64,000 nucleotides of DNA from UMGS1590 sp900552455 (GCA_963931105.1 OZ007004.1:620001-684000), one strand, 5' to 3'. Counted from the first letter of the stretch, positions 24,773-34,084 are shown. Numbers and translations are program-made. The notes: generated from the letters alone by a model not told the origin.

Positions 24773-26179
24773 ATGAGTGAAGCTTTTACTTTTGAACGCC
24801 GTCTCGACGCACGACTCATCATTTCTGTCGTCGCTCTGGGGCTGATGGGATTTGTCGCCATCGCTTCAGAAACAGCCATGAACGTCATTTTCCCAACGCT
24901 GATGCAGGAATTTGGCATTCCAACATCCACCGTGCAGTGGGTCACAACCGTCAACCTGCTGATGCTCGCAATCATCATTCCAACATCATCCTGGCTGACC
25001 AAACGCTTTAAGATGAAAACCCTTTTCATCGCCGCCTGGGCATTTTTCACCATCGGCACGCTGCTCGGGCTTTGGTCGCCAAGCTTCTCCGTGCTGATCA
25101 TCGGCCGAATCCTGCAGGGCATCAGCGGCGGTATCACGATCCCGCTGATGAACATCATCATCCTTGAGCAGGTGCCGTTCAAAAACACCGCCACCATCAT
25201 GGGTATCGCTACCCTCGTCATCGTCCTCGGGCCTGCGCTCGGGCCTGCGTTCGGCGGCATGATCGTTGGCATCGCCGGCTGGCGCATGATCTTCGGCTGC
25301 ATGCTGCCGCTGCTCATCATCGCCGGGCTCTGCGGCTTCACCTGCATTCGCCAGTCGCGCCAGCTGGAAAAAGCGCCGTTCGATTTCCTGAGCTTCCTGC
25401 TCCTCGGCGTCAGCTTTTTCTGCATCATCTACCCAACCTCATCGATCAGCCACGTCGGTCTCGGCAGCCCGATCGTTTGGGGGATGCTCGTTTTTGCCGT
25501 CGTACTTCTGGTGCTTTTTGTGCGTCACGCACGCAAGATCGAAAAACCATTGCTCAATCTCGACATTCTCAAAACACCAACCTTCACCTTCTGCCTGATC
25601 GCGCTTCTGCTGGCGCAGTTTGCAACGCTGACGCGCGGCTTTATGATCCCGAACCTGTTCCAACTCCACGGCGGCGTCTCCGCTTTCGTCGCCGGCTGCA
25701 TCGTTTTGCCAGCCTGCGTCATCGGCGCTGTGATGAACCCATTCTCCGGCCGCATCTATGACACCATCGGCCCAAAGATCCCTGTCACCATCGGCTTCAT
25801 CCTCATCCTCGCCGATCTCGTGCTGGAAATGCTCTTCATGGTCCACGTCAGCGCCTATGTGATGATGGGCATCTGCGTCATCTACTGCGTCGGCCAGAGC
25901 CTCGCGCTCGGGAACACAACCACCTTCGCCCTGCGCAATCTGCCCGGCGATCAATACGCCGACGGCACGGCGGTGACCAACACGCTGCAGCAGCTTTTCG
26001 GCGCCATCGGCACGGCTGTGGCTTCGACGCTCATCACCTTCGGCCAGGCAGCCATGCCAGACGACATTGGCCAGGGCACGGCCAACGGCACCCAGTGGGC
26101 GCTGTATGTAAACTTCGCCCTCGGCGTCATCATCTTCATCTGTGCAATGAAGGGACTGCGCAGCGGCAAAAAGCAATAA
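24773..26179 (+). CDS. MFS multidrug exporter, DHA2 (EmrB/QacA) family
   Basis: The 468-residue product has about 14 transmembrane helices, motif A-like region after TM2 (SSWLTKRFKMKTLFI), motif C-like GPALGPAFGGMI in TM5 and DHA2-type RILQGISGGITIPL. RBS AAGGAGG. It is translated from the same transcript as the MarR gene, a standard drug-responsive pair. Proton-driven export of hydrophobic toxicants is expected. It is related in layout to the exporter at 43.3 kb. Confidence 0.9.
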   Translation: MSEAFTFERRLDARLIISVVALGLMGFVAIASETAMNVIFPTLMQEFGIPTSTVQWVTTVNLLMLAIIIPTSSWLTKRFKMKTLFIAAWAFFTIGTLLGLWSPSFSVLIIGRILQGISGGITIPLMNIIILEQVPFKNTATIMGIATLVIVLGPALGPAFGGMIVGIAGWRMIFGCMLPLLIIAGLCGFTCIRQSRQLEKAPFDFLSFLLLGVSFFCIIYPTSSISHVGLGSPIVWGMLVFAVVLLVLFVRHARKIEKPLLNLDILKTPTFTFCLIALLLAQFATLTRGFMIPNLFQLHGGVSAFVAGCIVLPACVIGAVMNPFSGRIYDTIGPKIPVTIGFILILADLVLEMLFMVHVSAYVMMGICVIYCVGQSLALGNTTTFALRNLPGDQYADGTAVTNTLQQLFGAIGTAVASTLITFGQAAMPDDIGQGTANGTQWALYVNFALGVIIFICAMKGLRSGKKQ

Positions 26180-26189
26180 TATTTTTTTC

Positions 26190-26222
26190 GAGTCTTCTCT
26201 GCGGAGAAGGCTCATTTTTTTC
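26190..26222 (+). terminator. Terminator after the DHA2 exporter
   Basis: GAGTCTTCTC and GAGAAGGCTC form a stem followed by ATTTTTTT. Confidence 0.85.
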
Positions 26223-26407
26223 GCCAGAAATCTTTCAGCCAGCACGCAGAAATTTTCTCCGCTCATTCATTTTTCGCGCAAATTTTCTGCGCAAAAATCT
26301 GATCAGCCGTAGACACCGTGGCGGCGAAGTGTCATAATATAATTGGAATTATTGTCATTAATGAACCTTATGTTCATGAACGAAAACATACAAAGAAGGT
26401 GGAAACT

Positions 26408-28246
26408 TTGAGTAGATTGGACATCAATACTCCCGACCAGGCCCAAATGGTCGTGGACCAGCTCTACCACGACATGGAGCGTCGCATCATCGCGTCCGGT
26501 CCTGGGCTGTGTCCGATCGACATGTCGCTGAACTTCCTCAATCTCTGCCACGCGCAGACCTGCGGGAAATGCGTGCCATGCCGCATCGGTCTTGGCCAGC
26601 TTTCGAACCTGATGCGCGGCATCCTGCGCGGAAAGGGCAAAATGGAAGACCTCGAAGTCATGGAGCGCACCGCGCAGATCATTGAGAGCACAGCCTCCTG
26701 TGCCATCGGCACCCACGCAGCGCGTCTGGTGCTCTCTGGCCTGAAAGGCTTCCGCGACGACTACATTGAACACATCCAGAACCATCGCTGCCTCGGCAAC
26801 ATGGAACAGCCAGTGCCATGCGTGGCGCTCTGCCCAGCCAGCGTCGATATCCCTGGCTACATCGCGCTGATCCGCGAAGGCCGCTGCGCCGACGCAGTGC
26901 GCCTGATCCGCAAGGACAATCCATTCCCTGTGGCCTGCGCCTATGTCTGCGAGCATCCATGCGAAGCGCGCTGCCGCCGCACCATGCTCGACGAACCGAT
27001 CAACATCCGCGGCCTCAAGCGCTACGCCGTCGATACCGCCGGCGATGTGCCACAGCCTAAATGCGCGCCAGCCACCGGCAAAAAAGTCGCCGTTGTCGGC
27101 GGCGGTCCTGGCGGACTTTCCTGCGCGTATTATCTGGCGCTGATGGGTCACAAGGTCACGATCTTTGAACAGTTCAAGCAGCTCGGCGGCATGCTGCGTT
27201 ACGGCATTCCAAGCTATCGCTTCCCACGCGAGCTCTTGGACCGCGAGATCAACTCGATCCTCTCCCTCGGCATTGAAGTGCGCACAGAAACCGAAGTCGG
27301 CAAAGATATTTCTTTCGCCAATCTCGACGCCAACTACGACTGCATCTACATCGCCATCGGCGCCCACACCGATAAGAAGACCGGCATCGAAGGCGAAGAG
27401 AGCGAAGGCGTTTACAGCGCCGTTGAAATCCTGCGCCAGATCGGCGACGACATTTATCCTGATTTCCACGGCAAAAAGATCGTCGTCATCGGCGGCGGCA
27501 ACGTCGCCATGGACGTTACGCGCTCGGCCATCCGCTTCGGCGCTGAAAAAGTCACCTGCGTCTATCGCCGTCGCCAGGAAGATATGACCGCGCTGCCAGA
27601 AGAGGTCGAAGGCGCCATTGCCGAAGGTGTAGAAATGCTCACAATGTACGCACCAGTGCGCATCGAATCTGACGAAGACGGCCACGCCACTGCACTCATC
27701 GCACAGAAACAGCTGACCGGGCTCATCAAGCGCGGCAAGCCAGCTCTGTCTGCCGACGAAGTCGAAGAAACGCACATCCCTGCTGACATCATCGTCGAAG
27801 CCATCGGCCAGGGCATTGACTCGCTCGCTTTCGAAGCAGCCGGCGTCCCAGTTTTCCACGGTGCCATCAGCGCCCTCTCCGACAGCCGACTCTCCGACGA
27901 ACACATGGACGGCGTCTTCGCCGGCGGCGACTGCGTCACCGGTCCAGCCAGCGCCATCCGCGCCATCGCCGCTGGTAAGGTTGCCGCAGCAAACATCGAC
28001 GAATACCTCGGCTTTAAGCACGAGATCACCGTCGATGTCGACATCCCAGATCCAAGCCTCGACGACAAACCGCAGCGCGCCCGCGTCAACACCACCGAGC
28101 GCGAAGCCAGCGAACGCAAGAACGACCTCATCTGCATCGAATGCGGCCTCACCGAAAAAGGCGCCATGGCCGAAAGCAGTCGCTGCCTGCGCTGCGACCA
28201 CTTCGGCTACGGCATTTTCAAAGGGGGTAGACATACAAAATGGTAA
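26408..28246 (+). CDS. Fe-S/FAD electron-transfer partner of the [FeFe] hydrogenase (NuoF C-domain + GltD-like)
   Basis: The TTG at 26408 follows AAGGTGG and gives about 612 residues. The N-terminal part carries CGKCVPC plus a Cys 40 residues later (near residues 52-98), the N3 cluster motif of NuoF, without the FMN/NADH domain of NuoF. Next comes a GltD-type module: CVALCPASVD and CAYVCEHPCEARC (two [4Fe-4S]), FAD motif AVVGGGPGGLSCAYY, and NAD(P) motif VVIGGGNVAMDV. A C-terminal CIECG...CLRCDHFG adds another Fe-S site. It overlaps hydA by seven bases. It probably passes electrons between NAD(P)H and the hydrogenase in the cytosol. Confidence 0.88.
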   Translation: MSRLDINTPDQAQMVVDQLYHDMERRIIASGPGLCPIDMSLNFLNLCHAQTCGKCVPCRIGLGQLSNLMRGILRGKGKMEDLEVMERTAQIIESTASCAIGTHAARLVLSGLKGFRDDYIEHIQNHRCLGNMEQPVPCVALCPASVDIPGYIALIREGRCADAVRLIRKDNPFPVACAYVCEHPCEARCRRTMLDEPINIRGLKRYAVDTAGDVPQPKCAPATGKKVAVVGGGPGGLSCAYYLALMGHKVTIFEQFKQLGGMLRYGIPSYRFPRELLDREINSILSLGIEVRTETEVGKDISFANLDANYDCIYIAIGAHTDKKTGIEGEESEGVYSAVEILRQIGDDIYPDFHGKKIVVIGGGNVAMDVTRSAIRFGAEKVTCVYRRRQEDMTALPEEVEGAIAEGVEMLTMYAPVRIESDEDGHATALIAQKQLTGLIKRGKPALSADEVEETHIPADIIVEAIGQGIDSLAFEAAGVPVFHGAISALSDSRLSDEHMDGVFAGGDCVTGPASAIRAIAAGKVAAANIDEYLGFKHEITVDVDIPDPSLDDKPQRARVNTTEREASERKNDLICIECGLTEKGAMAESSRCLRCDHFGYGIFKGGRHTKW

Positions 28247-29991
28247 ACATCACAATAGACGGCGTAAAGCTCAGCGTTCCATCCAGCCTGACCATCCTCA
28301 AAGCTGCAGAGATCGCCGGCCATCCAGTGCCAAGCCTCTGCTACTGGGAAGGCATCAACGAGATCGGCGCCTGCCGCATGTGTATCGTTGAAGTAGAAGG
28401 CTACGATCATCTGCTGCCAGCCTGCATCGATACCGTCGCCGAAGGCATGGTCATCCACACCAACAGCCCACGCGTTCGCCAGGCACGCCGCACCAATTTG
28501 CAGCTCATCCTCTCACAGCACAACTGCGACTGCCCAACCTGTATGCGCAACGGCAACTGTCAGCTGCAGCGCATCGCTTTTGAGCAGGGCGTGCTCTCCA
28601 ATCCGTTTCCAAAATACATCGAACCGTTTGACTGGGATCTCACCTCCCCGCTCATCCGTGACGCCTCCAAGTGCATCAAATGCATGCGTTGCATCCAGGT
28701 CTGCGACAAGATCCAGAGCCTCAACATCTGGGACGTCGCCGGCACCGGCTCCCGCGTCACCGTCGACGTCAGCTACAACCGCACCATCCGCGAAGCCGAC
28801 TGCGCCTTCTGCGGCCAGTGCGTGACCCATTGTCCAACCGCCGCGCTCCATGAACGCGACGACACCGAAAAAGTTCTCGACGCCCTCGCCGATCCAGACA
28901 CCATCACCGTCGTGCAGGTTGCTCCTGCTGTGCGCGTCGCCTGGGCCGAAGAGCTCGGCATCGACAGCGACATTTTCTCCACACCAAAAATGGTCGGCGT
29001 GCTCAAGCAGATCGGCTTCGACTACGTTTTCGACACCAACTTTGCCGCCGATCTCACCATCATGGAAGAAGCCAGCGAATTTATCGAGCGCTTCACCCAT
29101 CGTGACCAGTACAAGTGGCCAATGTTCACCTCCTGCTGTCCAGGCTGGGTCCGTTTCCTGAAATCCAACTTCCCGGAAATGACCGACAACCTCTCCACCG
29201 CCAAGAGCCCACAGCAGATGTTCGGCGCCATCTGCAAGAGCTATTTTGCGCAGTCCATCGGTGCCGATCCGCACAAGATCTGCATGGTCTCCATCATGCC
29301 ATGTCTCGCCAAAAAAGAAGAATGTGCCCTCGAACCAATGCGTGACGCCTGCGGCGATCCCGATGTCGACATCGTGCTCACCACTCGCGAATTCACCCGC
29401 ATGGTCCGCGCCGACCACATTCTCATTGACGAAATTCCAAACACCGACTTCGACCATCCGCTCGGCACCTCCACCGGCGCTGCCGCCATTTTCGGCACCA
29501 CCGGCGGCGTTATGGATGCCGCACTGCGCACCGCCTACCACATGATCACCGGCTTCAATCCAGACGCCGACGATTTTGAAGAAGTGCGCGACGTACAGTT
29601 TGGCGAAGGCCGCGAAGCCACCTTCGAGATCCCTGGCGCCGGCAGCGTCAAGGTTGCCGTCATCAGCGGGCTTGGCAACGCGCGCAAGCTGCTCAACGCC
29701 ATCAAGAGCGGCAAAGCCCGCTACGATTTCGTCGAAGTCATGGCCTGCCCAGGCGGCTGCGTTGGCGGCGGCGGTCAGCCAATCCTCGACGGCATCGATC
29801 TCAACGTCTACCGCGGCGCCGCCCTCTGGAAGATCGACCGCGACATGGACATCCGCTTCAGTCACGAAAATCCGGACATTCTCGATCTCTACCGACTCTA
29901 TCTCGGCAAACCAATGAGCGAGAAAGCCCACCATCTCCTGCACACCGACCACCACGCCTGGCAGATGCCACGCCACATGGCCGACGACTAA
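28240..29991 (+). CDS. hydA: [FeFe] hydrogenase, CpI-like catalytic subunit
   Basis: The 583-residue product has an N-terminal [2Fe-2S] domain (Cys34, 45, 48, 62), a His-Cys3 [4Fe-4S] motif (H94 to C107), two ferredoxin clusters (CIKCMRCIQVC, CAFCGQCVTHC) and all three H-cluster motifs: TSCCPGW, MPCLAKKEE, EVMACPGGCVGGGGQP. Length equals the CpI-type monomer. Its start overlaps the stop of the flavoprotein gene, indicating an obligate partner. It evolves H2 as electron sink. Maturation genes hydE/F/G are not in the window. Confidence 0.95.
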   Translation: MVNITIDGVKLSVPSSLTILKAAEIAGHPVPSLCYWEGINEIGACRMCIVEVEGYDHLLPACIDTVAEGMVIHTNSPRVRQARRTNLQLILSQHNCDCPTCMRNGNCQLQRIAFEQGVLSNPFPKYIEPFDWDLTSPLIRDASKCIKCMRCIQVCDKIQSLNIWDVAGTGSRVTVDVSYNRTIREADCAFCGQCVTHCPTAALHERDDTEKVLDALADPDTITVVQVAPAVRVAWAEELGIDSDIFSTPKMVGVLKQIGFDYVFDTNFAADLTIMEEASEFIERFTHRDQYKWPMFTSCCPGWVRFLKSNFPEMTDNLSTAKSPQQMFGAICKSYFAQSIGADPHKICMVSIMPCLAKKEECALEPMRDACGDPDVDIVLTTREFTRMVRADHILIDEIPNTDFDHPLGTSTGAAAIFGTTGGVMDAALRTAYHMITGFNPDADDFEEVRDVQFGEGREATFEIPGAGSVKVAVISGLGNARKLLNAIKSGKARYDFVEVMACPGGCVGGGGQPILDGIDLNVYRGAALWKIDRDMDIRFSHENPDILDLYRLYLGKPMSEKAHHLLHTDHHAWQMPRHMADD

Positions 29992-29994
29992 ACG

Positions 29995-30032
29995 AAAAAT
30001 GCGAACCCATTTTTACTGGGTTCGCATTTTTT
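29995..30032. terminator. Bidirectional terminator after hydA
   Basis: AAAATGCGAACCCA and TGGGTTCGCATTTTTT form a 14-base stem between convergent genes. Confidence 0.9.
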
Positions 30033-30034
30033 AG

Positions 30035-30469
30035 TTATCGTTCAAATTTCATCGGAATATAGCAAATGCCGTCGGTTTCCTGCTCATCGCCCGTCACCGC
30101 AAATCCTAAACGCTCATAAATCGGCGCTGCATATAATGAAGCATTGACCGTGTACGCTGGGCAAACGCTGTGCGCCAAAAGATGTTCCCAAAGTGTACGA
30201 CCAATTCCGCGCCCTTGCGCCTCCGCCCGCACAAAATAGAGCACAACATGTCCCTGAATATCATCCGCAACCAAAATTCCCTGCAAAAAATTCCCTTCGT
30301 ACGCACCGTAACATATATAGCCAGTCAACATGTCATCATTCATCACAAAATCGCGAAATGATGCAACACCTTTTGTTGAATAATCCGGCGCGACAAACTG
30401 GTCAAAAACTTCCATAATCAGTGCTCGCATTATGCTCTTATCCGTCTCCGGAATCTCTTTTATCAGCAT
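30035..30469 (-). CDS. GNAT-family N-acetyltransferase
   Basis: The 144-residue product has the acetyl-CoA pyrophosphate loop motif AEAQGRGIGRTLWEHLL and the GNAT ending YERLGFAVTGDEQET. RBS GGAGAG. It is four bases downstream of the SnoaL-like gene and probably cotranscribed. Composition is more AT-rich than the surroundings. Substrate unknown. Confidence 0.85.
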   Translation of the reverse strand: MLIKEIPETDKSIMRALIMEVFDQFVAPDYSTKGVASFRDFVMNDDMLTGYICYGAYEGNFLQGILVADDIQGHVVLYFVRAEAQGRGIGRTLWEHLLAHSVCPAYTVNASLYAAPIYERLGFAVTGDEQETDGICYIPMKFER

Positions 30470-30473
30470 AACT

Positions 30474-30890
30474 CTAACTCTCCTTTACCCCTAACAAATC
30501 TGCAGCCCACAAAGTCTCAAACGTATTCACCGCACCTCCGTGTCGAACAATTTTCCCATCCATTATCGTATCAATATTTACCCCGTAAAAAACAAGTTGT
30601 TTTCCTGTTGGTGCTATCCCCAACCATTCACCATCGTGATAAGCCGTCATCTTAAATTCTGACACCACTGTATTACGCTCCTCATACTGGCGCAAAATTT
30701 TCATCTCGTACTGAGAATACGTTTTCCGCACCGTTGCCAAATGTGCGCACATTCCATCAGCACCAAGCGGGAATTCTTGTCCATCTGCGCAACCCACACA
30801 ATCGTCGCTCACAAATTGTGCCACCTCTGACAAGCGATGTTCACTGACGATTACTTCATAAAAATACCGCACCAACGTCTTGTTATTCAT
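30474..30890 (-). CDS. SnoaL-like polyketide cyclase/ester cyclase family protein
   Basis: The 138-residue product has the NTF2-like layout: NKTLVRYFYEVIVSEHRLSE, GADGMCAHLATVRKTYSQYE, and GIAPTGKQLVFYGVNI, IMDGKIVRHGGAVNT. Such proteins bind small hydrophobic ligands; enzymatic role is not evident. RBS AAAGGGG. Forms a two-gene operon with the GNAT gene. Confidence 0.8.
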   Translation of the reverse strand: MNNKTLVRYFYEVIVSEHRLSEVAQFVSDDCVGCADGQEFPLGADGMCAHLATVRKTYSQYEMKILRQYEERNTVVSEFKMTAYHDGEWLGIAPTGKQLVFYGVNIDTIMDGKIVRHGGAVNTFETLWAADLLGVKES

Positions 30891-30992
30891 TGTCCGGCCA
30901 ACCCCTTTCTAGCAGCCTACTATCAAAGATTTTTTCTATTCTATCATAATTCTCTTAAAAAATCAGGATTTTAATATGCCGAGCATGTAAAG

Positions 30993-31133
30993 TAAAAATG
31001 TACCCTGTGCAACGAGTGTTTATTGCACAGGGTATATTTTTATTCAGCCAGCACGTTCTAAGTGCGAATGCACACCGGAAAGCTGAGCGTTTGGTCAGCC
31101 CCCAGCGCATTCTCTCGTCTGAAAATGATTGTA
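30993..31133 (-). ncRNA. Candidate small RNA (~125 nt) with own promoter and terminator
   Basis: The 338-base gap between the SnoaL-like and hydrolase genes holds no convincing ORF. On the minus strand TTGACG (31157-31152) and TACAAT (31133-31128) are 18 bases apart. The predicted transcript from about 31121 ends in a perfect 12-base hairpin (31001-31034, TACCCTGTGCAA/TTGCACAGGGTA) followed by CATTTTTA. Internal segments GCGCTGGGGGCTGACC and GAACGTGCTGGC could pair with others. No RNA family recognised. Confidence 0.4.
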
Positions 31134-31192
31134 CCCTTTCTTCCTGCATCACGTCAAGAACACGTCAACACGCATTTTTTCGCCACTACCTA

Positions 31193-31219
31193 AAAAGGAT
31201 GCCCCGCTACGGGACATCC
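31193..31219 (-). terminator. Terminator after alpha/beta hydrolase gene
   Basis: GGATGTCCCG/CGGGGCATCC stem with loop TAG, followed by TTTTTAGG on the minus strand. Confidence 0.85.
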
Positions 31220-31227
31220 CAAATTAA

Positions 31228-31983
31228 TTATGTTTCGAACAAAAATCTCTTCACCACGCGCGCGATCTCTTCCGCTTTTGACAGGATCAGCGGGTGTGCG
31301 CCATCTTCATAAATCTTATAGCGGATCAACGGATTCGCGGCGCTGAGCTGAGCACATTCCGCCGCCATATCGTTTGCAAGCATCTCGTCGGCGCGGCTCA
31401 CAGTGATGAGAAGCGGCACCTGAATCGTCTCGATCGGGCGGACAAAAAGCGACGCGCCACTCTCTGCAAGCGCCACGAGCGCCGCTGTATCCTGGTCAAC
31501 AACCCGCTCCCAATCTGCACCCTGATTCCATTCGTAAAAGCCTCGCGCCATGTCATCCGCTTTGGCAGCCGCACGCTCAGCGCGAAGCGCAGCGGAAAAT
31601 CCCGGCGCCAAACGCTGACCATCGAAACTGTCTGCAATCACACAGCGAAATAGCTCCGGCCGCAGCAGCGCTGCGTTGATCGCTGCGTAAGCGCCGCCGC
31701 TCGTTCCGATAAGATTTATCTTGTTATAGCCCAGCGTCTCCGCCAACGCCACAACCTGCTTCCCCTGGTCAAGCCAGATATTTTCCGGGAATCGTTCCAC
31801 GCGATCCGAGCGCCCATTCCCCAGAAAATCCATGCGGATGACCTCAAGTTCATCCGTGTAAAGCGGCATCAACATTTCAAACATCATCGACGACGCCGTA
31901 TTTCCATGCAAAAACAACATCGGCATACCGCCGCCCTCTGACGTATAGTAAATGTTCTTTCCTTGATAAACAAAATAACTCAT
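31228..31983 (-). CDS. Alpha/beta-fold hydrolase
   Basis: The 251-residue product (ATG at 31983, RBS GGAGG) has the oxyanion segment LFLHGNTASS, nucleophile elbow GTSGGAYA, acid in TVSRADEML and the catalytic His in DGAHPLIL, all in the right order. It is a small cytosolic hydrolase of unknown ester or amide substrate. About 115 bases upstream hold no recognisable gene. Confidence 0.9.
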   Translation of the reverse strand: MSYFVYQGKNIYYTSEGGGMPMLFLHGNTASSMMFEMLMPLYTDELEVIRMDFLGNGRSDRVERFPENIWLDQGKQVVALAETLGYNKINLIGTSGGAYAAINAALLRPELFRCVIADSFDGQRLAPGFSAALRAERAAAKADDMARGFYEWNQGADWERVVDQDTAALVALAESGASLFVRPIETIQVPLLITVSRADEMLANDMAAECAQLSAANPLIRYKIYEDGAHPLILSKAEEIARVVKRFLFET

Positions 31984-32109
31984 ATTGACCTCCTTCATCG
32001 TTCAGCGCGACAACAGCAGGTCAGTGATCGTGACCTGCACGATCAATTCCAGATCCCCATCAGGATCACCTCCGTATTCTTTGCACAACATATCTGCTGC
32101 GCGCTCCAC

Positions 32110-32149
32110 AAAAAACGCGAGCCCAGTTTTTCCGAGCTCGCATTTTTTA
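32110..32149 (-). terminator. Terminator
   Basis: GCGAGC/GCTCGC stem with A and T tracts. Its last 16 bases are the same as those of the terminator at 30.0 kb. Confidence 0.75.
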
Positions 32150-32517
32150 GTTATCTTTTTTCAAGCGCTCGATCGTTTCATGGATGGCTTCGATGCCATA
32201 AGCAACGTTCAGGCGCGTCAGGAGTTTTTCGAGAATCTCGTCTGCAAGATGCCAGGGTTTTCCGGTCGTTTCATAGAAATCGGCCGCTAGTGTCTGGCGA
32301 ATCTCGGCCAACGGCAGCGCATCGATCTCCTGTAGATGGCTGCCGAAAAATTTCTCGATCGCATGCGCCTCTTCCGGCTGCACGCGATATTTTATGAGCG
32401 TTGATTCGTACGTGTCAAGTCCTGTTTTTTCACACAGAGATCATCGATCACACGCATGATCCACGAGAGCTCAGTCATCACCTCGCTCACAAATTCATCT
32501 TTAAGAAGTCCTGCCAT
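32147..32517 (-). pseudogene. Small conserved hypothetical protein, frameshifted
   Basis: An ATG at 32517 (RBS AAAGGA) opens MAGLLKDEFVSEVMTEL and continues through WIMRVIDDLCVKK before stopping. The rest (TGLDTYESTLIKYRVQPEE to NVAYGIEAIHETIERL) is in another frame ending at 32147. The joint is a run of six A near 32431; a seventh A gives one continuous protein of about 123 residues. I do not recognise the family; it is helical, charged and soluble. Confidence 0.7.
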
Positions 32518-32566
32518 GATCAAATTCCTTTGCGTTTATGCCAATACACACTCTGCCAGCCTTCGC

Positions 32567-33460
32567 TCAATACAGCCCGTCGTCTTCGCCGGTGTCGCGG
32601 TTGTGCTTGCTGATGAAAAAGAGTGCGAGGGCGCCGGGACCGAGGTGGGAGCCGGTAACTGGCTCGTGGGGAACGACCCAGAGTTCTTTCGGTGGATGGT
32701 TTTTCCGGATCATTGCGGCGAGTGTCTGGGCGTCGTCGAGGCAGCCGGCGTAGCTGATGCAGACGGTCTGCTCGTCGGCGCGGACGACGTTGTCGTCGTA
32801 ATATTGCGCGAGCGCTTTGATGGCTTTCTTACGGCCGCGGATCTTGGCGAAGGTAACGATGACGCCTTCGTCGGCGGCTTTGAGCAGCGGTTTGATATTC
32901 AGCGCGCTGCCGACCCAGGCACTGAAATTGGAGCAGCGTCCGGTGCGGCCGAGATACATGAGATCGTCGACGGTGAAAACCTGATAAATGTAGCGCACGC
33001 AACGCTCGCCAGCGGCGGCGGCGGCATCAAAATCAGCGCCTGCATCACGCGCGTCGGCGCAGACCATAACGGGGATGCCTTCGCCAAAACCTGCGCCGCG
33101 GGTGTTGATGAGCGCGATGCGGCGCTCTGGAAATTCGGCCAGAAGTTCGTCGCGTGCGCTGGCGGCGCTGTCGTAAGAGCCGCTGATGCGGCGCGCCATG
33201 CAGACGTAGATGATATCCTCTCCGCGCTCGAGCACGGGCCGGAAGGCCTGGATAAAATTGCCGGGCGTGATCTGCGAGGTTGTAACGGCTTTTCCTTCCT
33301 TCATCGCTGTGTAATAAGCGGTGTCCTCAAAGGCTGCGGTATCGAGACAGGTGTGCTCCTCGCCGTCGATATAGTAATAGAGCGGGATGACGTGGATATT
33401 ATGCGCGCGGCAATACGCAGTCGGCAGATTGGCTGAGGTATCGGTAAATAGTTGGTACAT
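32567..33460 (-). CDS. DegV family fatty-acid-binding protein
   Basis: The 297-residue product has the DegV pattern: FTDTSANLPTAYC at the start, TTSQITPGNFIQAF, ISGSYDSAASARDEL and LMYLGRTGRCSNFSAWVGSALNIKPLL. In Firmicutes, DegV/FakB proteins bind a fatty acid for phosphorylation by FakA. No fakA is adjacent. RBS AGGGGGA. It follows a small membrane protein gene by 24 bases. Confidence 0.93.
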   Translation of the reverse strand: MYQLFTDTSANLPTAYCRAHNIHVIPLYYYIDGEEHTCLDTAAFEDTAYYTAMKEGKAVTTSQITPGNFIQAFRPVLERGEDIIYVCMARRISGSYDSAASARDELLAEFPERRIALINTRGAGFGEGIPVMVCADARDAGADFDAAAAAGERCVRYIYQVFTVDDLMYLGRTGRCSNFSAWVGSALNIKPLLKAADEGVIVTFAKIRGRKKAIKALAQYYDDNVVRADEQTVCISYAGCLDDAQTLAAMIRKNHPPKELWVVPHEPVTGSHLGPGALALFFISKHNRDTGEDDGLY

Positions 33461-33484
33461 GCTGAGTCCCCCTTGTGGGCTGTG

Positions 33485-33973
33485 CTAGTGAATGAGCGCG
33501 TCTTCGATGGCGGCTGCAGCCTTCGCAAGATTGCGGAAATCGCGCTCTTTGCTCTGGCCGTTCCATTCGGTGGCGTTGCGCAAGCGCAGACGGATTTGAT
33601 CTTTGCTGCCGGCGATGGCAAAATCGGCGCATTTGCCGTCGCCTTTATGGCGATCGATGGCTGTGCGCTGCACTTCGCCAAGATCGATGACGGTCTGGTT
33701 CGGGCAAATGACGGTGAGATGGCGACCATCCAGCCGCAGTGTGTATTCGCCGAGGGTCGAATGCTGCATACGCCGCACGACGATCGAAAATGCCACGATC
33801 GCCGGCACAACGACGACGACCCAGAAAAGTGCACGACTCGGCAAAAGATCTGGCAACAGCAGATCGAAAATGACGAACATTAAAAGCATGACCCCGACAA
33901 GCGTGGCGCCGCCGGCGATGGCTGTGGCGCGTTCTCCGCTTGGGGTGTTGGCTGTAAATTGAAATTCCTGCAT
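33485..33973 (-). CDS. Two-helix membrane protein of unknown function
   Basis: The 162-residue product has two adjacent hydrophobic helices (about residues 22-44 and 48-66) and a C-terminal soluble domain with a PH-like strand pattern (YTLRLDGRHLTVICPNQ, then GSKDQIRLRLRN). RBS GAGGTGAGG. It may be cotranscribed with degV. No family recognised. Confidence 0.7.
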   Translation of the reverse strand: MQEFQFTANTPSGERATAIAGGATLVGVMLLMFVIFDLLLPDLLPSRALFWVVVVVPAIVAFSIVVRRMQHSTLGEYTLRLDGRHLTVICPNQTVIDLGEVQRTAIDRHKGDGKCADFAIAGSKDQIRLRLRNATEWNGQSKERDFRNLAKAAAAIEDALIH

Positions 33974-34084
33974 GAATCCTCACCTCTTTCGCCTGCGCGC
34001 AGGCGATGAACTATCACATAATAGTGTACCATATTTTTCGCGCGGCGTCCCCTCTCTGCGGCAGATTTTCCGTGCGAACGCATA

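Noticed and set aside
26341..26400. TGAAC-CTTAT-GTTCA repeat upstream of the hydrogenase operon as a Rex operator
   Set aside because: It is an inverted repeat but does not resemble the Rex consensus, so no regulator can be named.
26303..28234. 643-residue minus-strand ORF opposite the hydrogenase partner
   Set aside because: A shadow frame caused by GC-rich codon bias; no recognisable domain, while the plus strand has Fe-S and FAD motifs.
29995..32149. Two similar terminators sharing a 16-base end as borders of an inserted segment
   Set aside because: The similarity is limited to the T run and adjoining stop region; no target duplication or mobility gene is found between them.
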